A DNA stretch of 64,000 bases from Paroceanicella profunda (lineage in GTDB: Bacteria > Pseudomonadota > Alphaproteobacteria > Rhodobacterales > Rhodobacteraceae), in NCBI RefSeq assembly GCF_005887635.2, contig NZ_CP040818.1:1332501-1396500 (forward strand), in the 5' to 3' direction. Positions 19,972-29,951 of the stretch are shown here, piece by piece. Each line of letters starts with the position of its first letter. Within the stretch, counting starts at the first letter, position 1. Under the pieces are notes generated by a model that made no database searches, was not told the DNA's origin, and worked only from the letters and a program-made list of their open reading frames with translations. The translations under genes were made by a program, and so were the position numbers.

Positions 19972-21752
19972 GCAGCGGCACTCACGAAATGTCCGGGTTC
20001 AATCTCGACAAGGCCCGGTGCCGTGTCGCCGTGATAGGCGAAGGGCTCGGGCCAGCAGTGCGGGTCGCCCGCACCCCGGGCCACGGCCGCGAGGTCCAGC
20101 CTGCGGTCCATGTCCGGTTCGGGCGAGGCGGCGATCAGCGCCTTGGTGTAGGGGTGGCGCGGGTTCTCGAACAGCAGGCGGGCCGGGGCCTGCTCGACGA
20201 TGCGGCCGCGCCGCATCACCGCCACCCGGTCCGCAAGGCCGGCGACCACGGTGAGGTTGTGCGAGATGAACAGGTAGCTCAGCCCCATGTCGGCCTGCAG
20301 TTCCTTCAGCAGGTCGATCACCTGTGCCTGCACGGAGACGTCGAGCGCCGATGTCGGCTCGTCGCAGATGATCATTTCCGGGTTCAGCGCCAGGGCGCGC
20401 GCGATGCAGATGCGCTGGCGCTGGCCGCCGGAGAAGGCGTGCGGGAACCGGCCCAGATGCGCGGGCGACAGGCCGACGCGCGCCATCAGCTCCGCCGCGC
20501 GGGCCTTCTGCTCCGCCCCGGTGCCGATGCCGTGGATGCGCAGCGGCTCGGTGAGGATGTCGAGCACCGACATGCGCGGCGACAGCGAGGAGAACGGGTC
20601 CTGGAACACGATCTGGACCTTGCGGCGGAAGGATTTCAGCGCCTGCCGGTCCATGGTGGCGACGTCCTCCTCCACCCCGTCCGCGCCGCGGAACAGGATG
20701 GTGGCGCCGGGGTCCGGCTCCTCCGAGCGCAGGAGCAGCTTGGCGACGGTGGATTTCCCCGAGCCGCTCTCGCCCACGATGGCCAGCGTCTCGCGCCGGC
20801 CCACGGCGATCTCCACCCCGGACACGGCGCGCACCGGCGCCGCCGGGCGGCCCAGCTTGCCGGCACGGCCGGGATAGGTCTTCGACAGGTTGCAGGCGCG
20901 CAGGATCGGGTCGGCGACCGGCCCGGTCTCCGAGGGCATGTCGCGCGGGATCTCCGGCGCGGCGTCGATCAGCGCGCGGGTGTAGGCATGGCCCGGCGCG
21001 GTGAGCACGGCGCGCGCCGGCCCGCTCTCCACCACGCGGCCGCGCTTCATCACCACCACCGAATCCGCCATGTTCGCCACCACGCCGAGATCATGGGTGA
21101 CCATGATCATCGACATGCCGGTCTCGTCCTGCAGCTGGCGCATCAGGTCGAGAACCTGGGCCTGGGTGGTGACATCGAGCGCGGTGGTGGGCTCGTCGGC
21201 GATGATGAGTTCGGGCTGGCAGACCATGGCCATCGCGATCATCGCGCGCTGGCGCAGCCCGCCGGACAGTTCGAACGGGTAGGCCGACCAGGCGCGCGCC
21301 GGGTCCGGAAAGCCCACGTTGGCGAAGGTCTCCAGGCAGGCGTCGCGCGCCGGCGTTCCGGTGAGGCCGCGGTGCAGGCGCAGGTTCTCCGCCACCTGGT
21401 TGCCGATGGTGTGCAGCGGCGAGAGCGAGCTCATCGGCTCCTGGAAGATCATCGCGATGCGCCCGCCGCGGATCTTGCGCATCTTCGCCTCGGAGAGGGT
21501 GAGCAGGTCCGCGGAGCGGCCCTCGGAGGTGGTGAACAGGATGCGCCCGGAGGTGATGTTCGCGCCGCGCGGCAGGATGCGCAGGATGGCGCGGCCGGTC
21601 AGCGTCTTGCCCGATCCGCTTTCCCCCACCAGTGCCAGCGTCTCGCCCCGCCGCAGGGTGAGGCCGGCGCCCTCGACCACGACATGCGAGGCCGCACCAC
21701 GCCCGAAGGCGATGGTGAGATCCTCCATACGCAATACCGGTTCCGACGCCAT
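19968..21752 (-). CDS. Fused dual-ATPase subunit of peptide ABC transporter
   Basis: A 594-residue protein carrying two complete ABC ATPase domains in one chain, equivalent to DppD plus DppF (as in YejF or GsiA). Domain 1 (about 5-260) has [16 protein letters not shown] and [12 protein letters not shown]. Domain 2 (about 285-560) has [23 protein letters not shown] and [12 protein letters not shown]. It is the first gene of its operon (ATPase, binding protein, two permeases), an order different from the plus-strand importer at 8.5-14 kb. The C-terminal cysteine clusters of OppD/F proteins are missing. Confidence 0.94.
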   Translation of the reverse strand: MASEPVLRMEDLTIAFGRGAASHVVVEGAGLTLRRGETLALVGESGSGKTLTGRAILRILPRGANITSGRILFTTSEGRSADLLTLSEAKMRKIRGGRIAMIFQEPMSSLSPLHTIGNQVAENLRLHRGLTGTPARDACLETFANVGFPDPARAWSAYPFELSGGLRQRAMIAMAMVCQPELIIADEPTTALDVTTQAQVLDLMRQLQDETGMSMIMVTHDLGVVANMADSVVVMKRGRVVESGPARAVLTAPGHAYTRALIDAAPEIPRDMPSETGPVADPILRACNLSKTYPGRAGKLGRPAAPVRAVSGVEIAVGRRETLAIVGESGSGKSTVAKLLLRSEEPDPGATILFRGADGVEEDVATMDRQALKSFRRKVQIVFQDPFSSLSPRMSVLDILTEPLRIHGIGTGAEQKARAAELMARVGLSPAHLGRFPHAFSGGQRQRICIARALALNPEMIICDEPTSALDVSVQAQVIDLLKELQADMGLSYLFISHNLTVVAGLADRVAVMRRGRIVEQAPARLLFENPRHPYTKALIAASPEPDMDRRLDLAAVARGAGDPHCWPEPFAYHGDTAPGLVEIEPGHFVSAAA

Positions 21753-21841
21753 GCTCCCCCTGCCCTGCTCACTGGCTCACGGCCCCAAGGAGTAACGCAA
21801 CTGGTTCGGATCACCAAACCCTAAGGCGTGCCTTGCGGGGC

Positions 21842-22552
21842 CTACCAACCGGCAAGCGTCGCATAATCCTCCAGCCCCGCCGGCAGGATGCCGATCAGCC
21901 CCAGCGCCGCGGCAATTTCCGGCCCCGGGCGGGCCAGCGCGCGGGCCAGGGCCGCCGTGGGGCCGCCCGGCGCGGTGATGAACGGCAGCGCGGGGGCCTC
22001 CTCCGTCCAGCCGAGGCGTTCGAGGCCGCGGGTGTCCTCGTGACGGCGGGCCAGCTCCCAGCTCACCGCGTCGATGGCCGCGATATCGGCCTTGCCCTCG
22101 CGCACCGCGATGACCGATGCGCGGTGCGCCCCGGTGACGAGATGGGGCACCAGGGCGATGCTGCGCCGGGCGAACCAGCGCCGCAGCGCGTGGTGGCCGG
22201 ACAGCGAGTCCGCCCCGTTCACCGCGGCGCGCAGGGTGTGGAGCGGGCGGTCCTCGCCGCTGCGCACGATCACCGCGGAGCGGTAGACCCCGTCGCCGCA
22301 GCCCGGCAGGTCGTGGATCGGCCGGGCGACGGGCACCGCATGGCCGGCCAGTCCGTGGGTGAGCGGCCAGCCGCAGGTCTGGCCCAGCAGCAGGTCGGGG
22401 TGGGCCCAGCTCTCCGCGGCGGTAAGCTCCCGGCTGAGCCGCTCCGGGGTGAAGATGCCGTCCCGCGCCAGGCGCTCGCGCATCCGGTTCCAGAACGCGT
22501 CGGTTGCGGGCCGGATCTCCGGCCAGTCGTACATCGGCAGGGCTGCGATCAT
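21842..22552 (-). CDS. PhnD-like (phosphate/phosphonate-binding family) protein without signal peptide
   Basis: A 236-residue protein resembling the periplasmic-binding fold of phosphate/phosphite/phosphonate transport (PhnD, COG3221): it starts directly with MIAALPMYDWPEI, with LLLGQTCGWPL, then GVYRSAVIVRSGEDR, AAVNGADSLSGHHALR, and DIAAIDAVSWELARR. No signal peptide is visible and no permease or ATPase of this type is adjacent, so it may act in the cytoplasm as a ligand sensor or have another role. The start (22552) overlaps the desaturase stop by ATGA, indicating a shared transcript. Confidence 0.75.
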   Translation of the reverse strand: MIAALPMYDWPEIRPATDAFWNRMRERLARDGIFTPERLSRELTAAESWAHPDLLLGQTCGWPLTHGLAGHAVPVARPIHDLPGCGDGVYRSAVIVRSGEDRPLHTLRAAVNGADSLSGHHALRRWFARRSIALVPHLVTGAHRASVIAVREGKADIAAIDAVSWELARRHEDTRGLERLGWTEEAPALPFITAPGGPTAALARALARPGPEIAAALGLIGILPAGLEDYATLAGW

Positions 22553-23481
22553 TGTCCCGGGGTCCGCCGCAGGAAGGGGTGGACCACGGGTTCGCGCCGC
22601 CTCAGCCCCCAGCGCCGGGCCACCTCGCGGTAGCCGCCCAGCAGGTAGCCGCCGTTGCGCTGCAGCACGCCCTCGCGGTCGGCGGCGTAGAGGGCGGGGA
22701 GTTCGTACCATGTCGCGGCCGGGCGCTCATGGTGCACCGCGTGCAGGGCGTTGTTGAGAAACAGCAGCCGGAAGGGCCATTCCGCCTCCACCACCGCGGA
22801 GCGGTGGGCGGGGTCATGGCCGGCGCGGTGTTCGATGAAGGTGCGGATCATCAGCAGAGAATAGCCGGGAAGGGCCGCGCCCGCCACATAGGCCCAGAGC
22901 GGCACGCCGCAGAGCCACAGCCAGCCGAGCACCGGCAGCACCCCGAGCGCATGCAGCCCCCAGGCCCGCGCCACGCCGGGCGTGCCCTGCCGGATCAGCC
23001 GGATGTCATTGCGCCAGAACCCGTGCAGCGAGAGGAAGGGCCCGAGGGTGAGCCGCCCGGCCAGCGTGCCGCAGGCCGCCAGCGCCAGGCGCAGGGGCGC
23101 CGGCAGCCGGGCATGGTCTCCTTCCGCGACGTACCAGCTCTCCGGGTCGTCATAGGGGTCGGTCAGCAGGGCGTTGTTGTGGTGGCGCAGGTGGGTGTCG
23201 CGGAAGCGGCGGTAGGCCACGAACAGCCCCGGCGCGGGGAACACCAGCGCCTCGTTCAGCCGGGCGTTGCGGGTGGGATGGCCATGCAGGCACTCATGCT
23301 GCAGCGAGGAATGAAACGTGACCAGCACCGCGACCGGCAGCAGCACCCAGGCGCCCGCCACCGGCCAGAGCGCGAGCAGCCCGCACCACCCCACATAACA
23401 CGCCGCAAGCGCGATCCATGTGGGCCATTCGATCTGTCTTCGGGGGCGCGCGCGGCCCGGAACGGGCCGGCGCAGAGGCAT
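22549..23481 (-). CDS. Fatty acid desaturase family membrane protein
   Basis: A 310-residue membrane protein of the fatty acid desaturase superfamily (di-iron enzymes acting on lipids or carotenoids). Three histidine boxes are present: HECLHGH, HLRHH and HAVHHE. Hydrophobic segments flank them (about residues 30-65 and 150-200). The start at 23481 is preferred because GGAGAG lies 8 nt upstream; an ATG at 23496 would add five residues. The substrate is unknown. It lies 27 nt downstream of trpS and overlaps the PhnD-like gene. Confidence 0.88.
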   Translation of the reverse strand: MPLRRPVPGRARPRRQIEWPTWIALAACYVGWCGLLALWPVAGAWVLLPVAVLVTFHSSLQHECLHGHPTRNARLNEALVFPAPGLFVAYRRFRDTHLRHHNNALLTDPYDDPESWYVAEGDHARLPAPLRLALAACGTLAGRLTLGPFLSLHGFWRNDIRLIRQGTPGVARAWGLHALGVLPVLGWLWLCGVPLWAYVAGAALPGYSLLMIRTFIEHRAGHDPAHRSAVVEAEWPFRLLFLNNALHAVHHERPAATWYELPALYAADREGVLQRNGGYLLGGYREVARRWGLRRREPVVHPFLRRTPGQ

Positions 23482-23508
23482 GTGCGGGCTCTCCATTGCC
23501 GCAGCATG

Positions 23509-24579
23509 TCACGCAGGTGTGAACAGGTCTTTCCCCGCCGCGTCCGATTTTGCGGCATTCGCGACCATTTCCGCCTCGAACAGCCGGAGAAGCCCCAGCC
23601 CCTCGACCACGCTGTCGCGGGTGGCCCCGGTCACCTCCCGGGCCTTCGCGGTGCCGGCGCGCAGGATGTCGAGCACGTGGCCCGGCTCGCGCGCCAGCGC
23701 GGCGCGGCGGGTGCGGATCGGCGCGAGCAGCGCCTGGAGGATGTCCTCCAGCCGGCGTTTGAGCACGGCGTCGCCCAGCCCGCCGCGCCGGTAGTGGCGC
23801 TTCAGGGCGGAGACCTCGGCGCGCTCCGTGTCGAAGGCGTCGAGATACTGGAAGACCACGTTGCCCTCCACCCGGCCCGGGTCCTCGGCGCGCAGGTGGC
23901 CGGGGTCCGTGAACATGCGGCGCACGGCGGCGGAGATCTCGTCGGCCGAGGCGGAGAGGCGGATGGCGTTGCCGCCGGACTTGCTCATCTTCGCGCCGCC
24001 GTCGACGCCGGGCAGGCGGCCGCTTTCGGGGATGAACGCCTCCGCCTCCACCAGCACCGGCCGGCCGCAGGCGGCGTTGATGCGGCGCACGATCTCGTTG
24101 GTCTGCTCGATCAGCGGCGCCTGGTCCGCCCCCACCGGCACCAGCCCGGCGCGGAAGGCGGTGATGTCGGCCGCCTGCGCCGCCGGGTAGCACAGGAAGC
24201 CCGCCGGGATGTCGCGCCCGAAGCCGCGGGCGCGGATCTCGTCCTTGATGGTGGGGTTGCGCTCCAGCCGCGCCACGGTGACGAAGTTGAGGTAGAGCAT
24301 CGACAGCTCCGCCAGCGCCGGCAGGTGGGACTGCAGGCAGATGGTGGATTTCGCCGGGTCGATGCCCACGGCAAGGTAGTCCAGCGCCACCTCCAGCACG
24401 CTGTCGCGCACCTTGGCGACGTCGGAGGCATTGTCGGTGAGCGCCTGGGTGTCGGCGAGCAGCAGGTATTGCTCATGGCTGTCCTGCAGGCGGAGGCGGT
24501 TCTTCAGCGAGCCGGCGTAATGGCCGATGTGCAGCGGGCCGGTGGTGCGGTCGCCGGTGAGGATCACGGGGTTCGGCAT
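23509..24579 (-). CDS. trpS: Tryptophanyl-tRNA synthetase, GDR-type
   Basis: A 356-residue class I aminoacyl-tRNA synthetase that charges tRNA-Trp. HIGH is at 17-20 and KMSKS at 197-201. The N-terminus [20 protein letters not shown] is the variant common in Firmicutes and in second TrpRS copies, not the SGIQPSG form usual for the housekeeping enzyme of this bacterial group, so it may be an additional paralog. GACGAGAG precedes the ATG at 24579; a longer upstream frame has no support. It begins a minus-strand operon with the desaturase and PhnD-like genes. Confidence 0.92.
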   Translation of the reverse strand: MPNPVILTGDRTTGPLHIGHYAGSLKNRLRLQDSHEQYLLLADTQALTDNASDVAKVRDSVLEVALDYLAVGIDPAKSTICLQSHLPALAELSMLYLNFVTVARLERNPTIKDEIRARGFGRDIPAGFLCYPAAQAADITAFRAGLVPVGADQAPLIEQTNEIVRRINAACGRPVLVEAEAFIPESGRLPGVDGGAKMSKSGGNAIRLSASADEISAAVRRMFTDPGHLRAEDPGRVEGNVVFQYLDAFDTERAEVSALKRHYRRGGLGDAVLKRRLEDILQALLAPIRTRRAALAREPGHVLDILRAGTAKAREVTGATRDSVVEGLGLLRLFEAEMVANAAKSDAAGKDLFTPA

Positions 24580-24974
24580 TTCTCTCGTCCTTGGTCGGGT
24601 TGGGGCTGGGAAGCCGGGCCGCCGCAAGGGGAGTGTTCCTGTCCGTCAGTCAGACCGGGCCGCGCTCGCGGCGGCTCGGGACAGGGCATGACATGTCGCG
24701 GCCGCTCCTCAGGAGGAGCGCCACCAGAAGGTCCGGAACATCGGGGCCGCGTGTGTCATGCCTCCTGATACGCCGGTGCCCGCCGCCGCGCAAGCGTGGC
24801 GCGTGCCGCGGGATGCGGACCGGGGCGCGCCCCTCCTGCCCGGAGAGGGGGAGGCGTGCTCCGGGCGCCCCGGGGGCGCCGGCCGTCCGGTGGGGGGGCG
24901 GTCCGGGGGCAGGCGCGCCGCCGTCGTTCGCGCTTCCCTCTGGCATCGGCGCGCGCAAGCGGGTAGCAGGGGTG
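24580..24974. other. Intergenic region between divergent trpS and rlmJ
   Basis: About 395 bases that should hold the promoters of both genes. No clear -35/-10 pair, tRNA-like T-box or other structured leader is recognised. The plus-strand frame reading through here into rlmJ is low-complexity and is not part of the methyltransferase. Confidence 0.5.
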
Positions 24975-25748
24975 ATGCTCTCCTATCAGCACGCCTATCA
25001 CGCCGGCGGCCCGGCCGACCTGCACAAGCACATGGCCCTCGCCGGCCTGCTGGAGCGGCTGTGCCGCAAGCCCCGGCCGATCTCGGTGTTCGAGACCCAT
25101 GCCGGCCGCGGGCTCTACGATCTCGACGCCCCCGAGAGCGCCCGCACCGGCGAGGCGGCGGAGGGCATCGACCTCATCCCGCCGCCCGCGCCGGACACGC
25201 CCTTCGGCCGCGCGCTTGCCGCCACCCGGGCGGCGCACGGGCCGCGGGCCTATCCCGGCTCGCCGCTCATCGCCCGCAGCCTGCTGCGCGCGCATGATCC
25301 GCTCACGCTGTTCGAGCTGCACCCGACCGAGCACGCCGCCCTGTCGCGCGCGATGACGGGGGAGAACACCGTCATCCGCAAGCGCGACGGGTTCGCCGGG
25401 CTGCTCTCGATCGCGCCGCCCAAGCCGCGCCAGGGGCTGGTGCTGGTGGATCCGTCCTACGAGGTGAAGGACGAATACGCCGCCACGGCCCGCTTCGTGC
25501 GCGCGCTGCTTGGCCAATGGTCCGAGGCGGTGGTGATGGTGTGGTACCCGCTGCTGCCCGCGCGCCGCCACGAGGCGCTGATCGAGGGGCTGTCCCGTCT
25601 GCCGGTGCTGCGCGACGAGGTCGGCTTCACCCTGAAGGACGGCAAGGGCATGACTGGCTCCGGCCTGCTGATCCTCAACGCGCCCAGCCTCGCGGGCAAG
25701 ATCTTCGACGAGGTCCGCGCCCAGGCGCCCATCCTGCGCCGCCTCTGA
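24975..25748 (+). CDS. rlmJ: 23S rRNA (adenine-2030-N6) methyltransferase RlmJ
   Basis: A 257-residue cytoplasmic enzyme that methylates A2030 of 23S rRNA using S-adenosylmethionine. The start MLSYQHAYHAGGPADLHKHM aligns with the family N-terminus, which fixes the ATG at 24975. FETHAGRGLYDL is the SAM-binding region. The catalytic motif IV reads DPSYE instead of the more usual DPPYE. Length is slightly shorter than E. coli RlmJ (280). It stands alone and is divergent from trpS. Confidence 0.93.
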   Translation: MLSYQHAYHAGGPADLHKHMALAGLLERLCRKPRPISVFETHAGRGLYDLDAPESARTGEAAEGIDLIPPPAPDTPFGRALAATRAAHGPRAYPGSPLIARSLLRAHDPLTLFELHPTEHAALSRAMTGENTVIRKRDGFAGLLSIAPPKPRQGLVLVDPSYEVKDEYAATARFVRALLGQWSEAVVMVWYPLLPARRHEALIEGLSRLPVLRDEVGFTLKDGKGMTGSGLLILNAPSLAGKIFDEVRAQAPILRRL

Positions 25749-26149
25749 TCGCGCGCCCACTGCCCGGGCCGCGCTCCGGCGCGGCCGGGGCTCGAACGGC
25801 GTGGCCCGGCACGGGCCTCCGCAGGATCCGCCCGGGGTCCGGCATGTCGGGTGGGGGCCGGGCGGGGCCCTTGTCCCCCGCGCCGGCGCGCACGTTGCCG
25901 CACCTCCCGGCCCGCGCATCCGTCCGGCGGCATCCGAAACCGGCGCACCGGGCGCCAACGGGTCCGCCACGCCGGCGCACCGGGCCGTCACGGGGAGCGC
26001 CCGAACGGGTCGGCCCCGGCAGCGGTGCGTTTGCGAGGAGGGCCCGCCGGAGCTGGCAGGTCCGGGTCTGCGGGCGCCGGGCCGGACCGGCGGTTTCCCG
26101 TCCGCAGCCCTCCGACGTTTCCCGGTCGGGTTCGGTGCGGGGGCGTGTG
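25749..26149. other. Intergenic region between convergent rlmJ and proC
   Basis: About 400 bases of very GC-rich sequence. No gene, terminator with a T run, or repeat of note is seen. Confidence 0.5.
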
Positions 26150-26977
26150 TCAGCCGGCGGAGAGTTCCCGCCCGCGCGCCGCCGCCGCGGCCACGGCGCG
26201 TTTCACCAGCGGCGGGAAGCCGGTGTCCGGGTCCATCAGGTGCGCCAGCGCCGCCGCCGTGGTGCCGCCGGGCGAGGTGACGTTCACCCGCAGTTGCGAC
26301 GGGTCCTCGGGCGAGGCTTCGGCCAGCGCGCCGGCGCCGGCCACGGTGGCCTTCGCAAGTTGCAGGGCGAGGGCGTGCGGCAGGCCCTCGGCCTCCCCCG
26401 CCGCCGCGAGGCATTCGATGAGGTGGAACACATAGGCCGGGCCGGAGCCGGAGACGCCGGTCACCGCGTCGATCTGGCTTTCGGTGTCCAGCCGGACGGT
26501 CTGGCCCACGGCCGAGAGCAGCGCCTCGGACATGTCCAGCGCCGCCGCGTCCGCCGCCGCGTTGCCCACGAAGCCGGTGATGCCGCGCCCGATGGCCGCC
26601 GGCGTGTTCGGCATGGCGCGCACGATGGGGGAAGCCGCGCCGAAGGCGGTCTCGAAGGCGGAGATCGGCGTGCCGGCCGCGATGGAGAGGAACACGGTTC
26701 CGCCGCCGCCGAAGGCGGCCACGGCCGGCAGGGCCGCGCCCATCATCTGCGGCTTCACCGCAAGCAGGCACACGGCCGGTGCCTCCGGCAGGTCGGTGTT
26801 GAGGTGCAGGCCGCGCGCCTCCAGCGCCCTCAGCCCGTCATGCGGTGCGGGGTCCATCACCCAGACCGCGCCGGGCGGCAGGCCCCCGGCCAGCCAGCCC
26901 TCCAGAAGCGCGGTTCCCATCTTGCCGCAGCCCAGCAGGACCAAGCCGCGTGCGGCGATCGTTTCCATGGCGCTCAA
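26150..26977 (-). CDS. proC: Pyrroline-5-carboxylate reductase
   Basis: A 275-residue enzyme for the last step of proline synthesis (pyrroline-5-carboxylate plus NAD(P)H to proline). The Rossmann motif LLGCGKMGTALLEGW is near the N-terminus. AVKPQMM, VRAMPNTPAAIGRGI and the family signature GVSGSGPAYVFHLIE with VTSPGGTTAAAL are present. The TTG at 26977 is taken as the start because GGAGG lies 8 nt upstream; the ATG three codons later is 17 nt from it. It follows the YbjN gene on the same strand by 54 nt. Confidence 0.95.
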   Translation of the reverse strand: MSAMETIAARGLVLLGCGKMGTALLEGWLAGGLPPGAVWVMDPAPHDGLRALEARGLHLNTDLPEAPAVCLLAVKPQMMGAALPAVAAFGGGGTVFLSIAAGTPISAFETAFGAASPIVRAMPNTPAAIGRGITGFVGNAAADAAALDMSEALLSAVGQTVRLDTESQIDAVTGVSGSGPAYVFHLIECLAAAGEAEGLPHALALQLAKATVAGAGALAEASPEDPSQLRVNVTSPGGTTAAALAHLMDPDTGFPPLVKRAVAAAAARGRELSAG

Positions 26978-27031
26978 GGCGTCTTCCTCCCCGTCCGGCC
27001 CGAAGCCCCGGCCGGGGAGGGCAGTGCGATA

Positions 27032-27535
27032 TCAGGCCCGACCGTAAGCCTCGGCGATGGCGATGCCAAGGGCTTCCTGGGCGCTGCGGTTGCCCCAGCA
27101 CACCAGCTGGAACGCCGGGTAGAAGCGCTCGCAGCTCATCACCGCGGCCTGGACCATGTAGTCGATCTGGCTGGCGGATGCGGTCTGCTCCCCGCAGAGC
27201 GTGAGGCCGTAGCGGTAGATCATCATCTTCTGTTCGGACCAGAGGGTGAAGGCGCCGGTCCAGAGCCGGTCGTTCGCCTTGTCCATCAGGGCGAGGAGTT
27301 CCGGAATCCTGTCCTCCGGCGGCTCCATCTCGAAGGTGCAGATGAGGCGCAGCACCTCCTCGTGCCCCGACCAGGCGAGGGACAGCGAGTAACTGCGCCA
27401 GCTGCCCTCGATCGACATGGCGATCTGGTCCTCGGCCACGCGGTCGAAATCCCAGTCGTGGTGCGCGGCCAGGGTTTCGACAATATCGATGGGGTGGATG
27501 TCGTCAGTGAACAGGTCGTGCTCGATGGCATTCAT
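27032..27535 (-). CDS. YbjN domain-containing protein
   Basis: A 167-residue cytoplasmic protein of the YbjN family (a type III secretion chaperone-like fold; function poorly known, linked to stress and sensory regulation in enterobacteria). Residues 10-150 cover the domain (SYSLSLAWSGHEEVLRLICT, MDKANDRLWTGAFTLW, YMVQAAVMSCERFYPAFQLV). GGGAG precedes the ATG at 7 nt. It is immediately upstream of proC on the same strand, a pairing frequent in Rhodobacterales, so the two are probably cotranscribed. Confidence 0.88.
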   Translation of the reverse strand: MNAIEHDLFTDDIHPIDIVETLAAHHDWDFDRVAEDQIAMSIEGSWRSYSLSLAWSGHEEVLRLICTFEMEPPEDRIPELLALMDKANDRLWTGAFTLWSEQKMMIYRYGLTLCGEQTASASQIDYMVQAAVMSCERFYPAFQLVCWGNRSAQEALGIAIAEAYGRA

Positions 27536-27607
27536 GCCGTCGCTCCCTCTAGCTGTGGCGCCTTCGCGGGGAGGGCCCCGCTAGGGGCTGAGAGCTTGTC
27601 CATAAAT

Positions 27608-27693
27608 CGGGAAGAATTTGCTTCCCGATACGAGATATGGTGCGAGCAGCACCCCCGCCTGTAAAGGATTATTTTCGCACCGCAGCGAATAAT
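27608..27693. promoter_or_regulatory. Two inverted repeats between hemA and the YbjN gene
   Basis: CGGGAAG (27608-27614) and CTTCCCG (27621-27627) form a 7-bp stem with a 6-nt loop. A second imperfect repeat, attattttcgc against gcgaataat, spans 27668-27693 and is AT-rich in a GC-rich setting. The 331-bp interval 27536-27866 contains no gene. These could be the hemA 3' hairpin or operator/promoter elements of the YbjN-proC unit. Confidence 0.4.
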
Positions 27694-27866
27694 CTCGGTT
27701 GCCGGCCGTCCCGAAACCGTGGAAAATTCGCCGCGAGGACGGGGTTGAGCGCCACTGCGCCCCCCCCATCGCCCCGCCTTTCCCGCCTCCGCCGCGTCGC
27801 ACCCTCACCGGGGGTGGAACGGCCGGGGGAGAGGCGCCCCCGGCTCAGCCCCGCTTCAGGACCGCC

Positions 27867-29084
27867 TCAGGCCACGGCGCGCGAGAGGGCGCATTGCGAC
27901 CAGAGGGCCCTGAGCGCCTGCACCAGATGGTCGATATCCGCGTCCGTATGCGCGGGCGAGGGGGTGAAGCGCAGCCGCTCGGTGCCCTTGGGCACGGTGG
28001 GATAGTTGATCGGCTGCACGTAGATCCCGTATTGCTCCAGCAGGATGTCGGAGATCATCTTGCACTTCACCGGGTCCTTCACCATCACCGGCACGATGTG
28101 GCTGGGGTTGGGCAGGTGCGGGATGCCGGCGGCGTCGAGCTTCGCGCGCAGGCGGGCCACCTGCTGTTGCTGGCGCTCGCGCTCGGAGGAGGAGCGGCGC
28201 AGGTGGCGGATGGAGGCCAGCGCGCCCGCCGCCACTGCGGGGGGCAGCGAGGTGGTGAAGATGAAGCCGGAGGCGAAGCTGCGCAGGAAGTCGCACAGCG
28301 CCGCCGAGCCGGTGATGTAGCCGCCCACCACGCCGAAGGCCTTGCCCAGCGTGCCCTCGATGAGGGTGAGCCGGTGCGACAGCCCCTCGCGGTCGGCGAT
28401 GCCGCCGCCCTGCGGGCCGTAGAGGCCCACGGCATGCACCTCGTCGAGATAGGTCATGGCGCCGTGCTTCTCGGCGACGTCGCAGATCTCGGAGATGGGC
28501 GCGATGTCGCCGTCCATCGAATAGACGCTCTCGAAGGCGACGATCTTCGGCACGTCCGGCCCGTATTCGGAGAGCTGGCGGTCCAGGTCCTCCACCGAGT
28601 TGTGCTTCCAGATCCGCCGTTCGGCGCGGGAATGCCGGATGCCCTCGATCATCGAGGCGTGGTTGAGCGCGTCGGAGAAGATCACGCAGCCCGGCAGCCG
28701 GGCGCCCAGCGTGCCGAGCGCGGCCCAGTTCGACACGTAGCCGGAGGTGAACAGCAGCGCCCCCTCCTTGCCGTGCAGCGAGGCGAGCTCGCGCTCCAGC
28801 GCCACGTGGTAATGGTTGGTGCCCGAGATGTTGCGGGTGCCGCCGGCGCCGGCGCCGCATTCGTCCAGCGCGGTGTGCATGGCGGAAATGACATCGGGGT
28901 GCTGGCCCATGCCGAGGTAGTCGTTCGAGCACCACACCGTGACTTCGTCCGGCCCGCGGCCTCCGGCATGGTTGCGCGCCCGGGGAAAGTTGCCCCGGTA
29001 CCGTTCCAGGTTCGCGAAGACACGGTAGTTCCCGGCTGTCTTCAGGGCGTCGAGCTGCGTCTGGAACAGGTCATCATAGTTCAT
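27867..29084 (-). CDS. hemA: 5-aminolevulinate synthase
   Basis: A 405-residue PLP enzyme that condenses glycine and succinyl-CoA to 5-aminolevulinate, the first step of the C4 tetrapyrrole pathway used by alphaproteobacteria. The N-terminal [20 protein letters not shown], the glycine-rich [24 protein letters not shown] and the PLP lysine segment [13 protein letters not shown] are all present. AGGAG lies 8 nt before the ATG. It is divergent from idi. Both contribute precursors to tetrapyrrole or isoprenoid pigments and membranes. Confidence 0.97.
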   Translation of the reverse strand: MNYDDLFQTQLDALKTAGNYRVFANLERYRGNFPRARNHAGGRGPDEVTVWCSNDYLGMGQHPDVISAMHTALDECGAGAGGTRNISGTNHYHVALERELASLHGKEGALLFTSGYVSNWAALGTLGARLPGCVIFSDALNHASMIEGIRHSRAERRIWKHNSVEDLDRQLSEYGPDVPKIVAFESVYSMDGDIAPISEICDVAEKHGAMTYLDEVHAVGLYGPQGGGIADREGLSHRLTLIEGTLGKAFGVVGGYITGSAALCDFLRSFASGFIFTTSLPPAVAAGALASIRHLRRSSSERERQQQQVARLRAKLDAAGIPHLPNPSHIVPVMVKDPVKCKMISDILLEQYGIYVQPINYPTVPKGTERLRFTPSPAHTDADIDHLVQALRALWSQCALSRAVA

Positions 29085-29420
29085 TTACCAATCTCCTGGC
29101 GACGGGTCCGCGAAGGTGCCGCGGGCCGGATGCTTGGGCGATCCCGGCGGAACTGGGCCGTCGGTGAGTCGGCCGGGCGATTGTCTACGCCACGCCCCCC
29201 GCTTCAAGGGACGAAAGTGACGCATTCGGACCGGCCGATCATTCCGACCAAGGTGTTACGAAATTCTGACCCCGTGTGACTCCGCGCGGCGCCGGGGGCA
29301 AGGCGGCGGCGCTCACGTCTGCGGGAGGGAGTTTCCCGGCGCGGGGGTCATCCGCCCTTGGGGCCGGGGCCCGGACGTGCTATCGGCGTGCCGGCAGCAC
29401 GAAATGCGAACGGAAGCCCG
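29085..29420. other. Divergent promoter region of hemA and idi
   Basis: The 336-bp region is AT-richer near 29225-29280 (gtgttacgaaattctgac), where a hemA promoter is plausible. No convincing FNR box (TTGAT-N4-ATCAA) or PpsR site (TGT-N12-ACA) could be picked out by eye. Confidence 0.45.
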
Positions 29421-29951
29421 ATGACTGAGCAGTTGATCCCCGCCTGGGGACCGGACGGCATCGCCCGACCCATGGAGAAACTCGAAGTGCACCGCGAGGG
29501 GCTGCGCCACCCGGCCGTCTCGGTGTTCCTCATCGACGGATCGCGCACCCTGCTGCAGCGGCGCGCGGAGACGAAGTACCATTCCCCCGGTCTCTGGGCG
29601 AATGCCTGCTGCACCCACCCGCGCTGGAACGAGCACAACGCCATCTGCGCCGCCCGCCGCCTGCGCGAGGAACTGGGCGTCACCGGCCTCACCCTGCGCA
29701 AGCGCGGCCGGGTGGAATACCGCGCCGACGTGGGCGGGGGGATGACCGAGCACGAGGTGGTGGCGCTGTTCTCCGCCGAGGTGGACCCGGCCACGCTCAC
29801 CCTGCAGCCAGACCCGGCGGAGGTGTCGGAAACCCGCTGGGTGGACCGCGCGGAGCTGCGCCGCGAGGTGGAGGCGGAGCCGGCCCGGTTCACCGCCTGG
29901 CTGCGCATCTACCTGCTCGAACACGAGGCCCAGATCTTTCCGCCGGCCTGA
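29421..29951 (+). CDS. idi: Isopentenyl-diphosphate delta-isomerase, type I
   Basis: A 176-residue Nudix-fold enzyme that interconverts isopentenyl and dimethylallyl diphosphate, the isoprenoid building blocks. The catalytic cysteine lies in ANACCTHPRWNE and the glutamate-containing Nudix-like helix in AARRLREELGV; GGGMTEHEVVALF is also typical. The start ATG at 29421 follows a weak cggaagc. In related phototrophs this gene sits at the edge of the photosynthesis cluster, close to hem genes, as here. Confidence 0.94.
   Translation: MTEQLIPAWGPDGIARPMEKLEVHREGLRHPAVSVFLIDGSRTLLQRRAETKYHSPGLWANACCTHPRWNEHNAICAARRLREELGVTGLTLRKRGRVEYRADVGGGMTEHEVVALFSAEVDPATLTLQPDPAEVSETRWVDRAELRREVEAEPARFTAWLRIYLLEHEAQIFPPA

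Noticed and set aside
29085..29420. Possible FNR or PpsR binding site before hemA
   Set aside because: The nearest matches have several mismatches to TTGAT-N4-ATCAA or TGT-N12-ACA.
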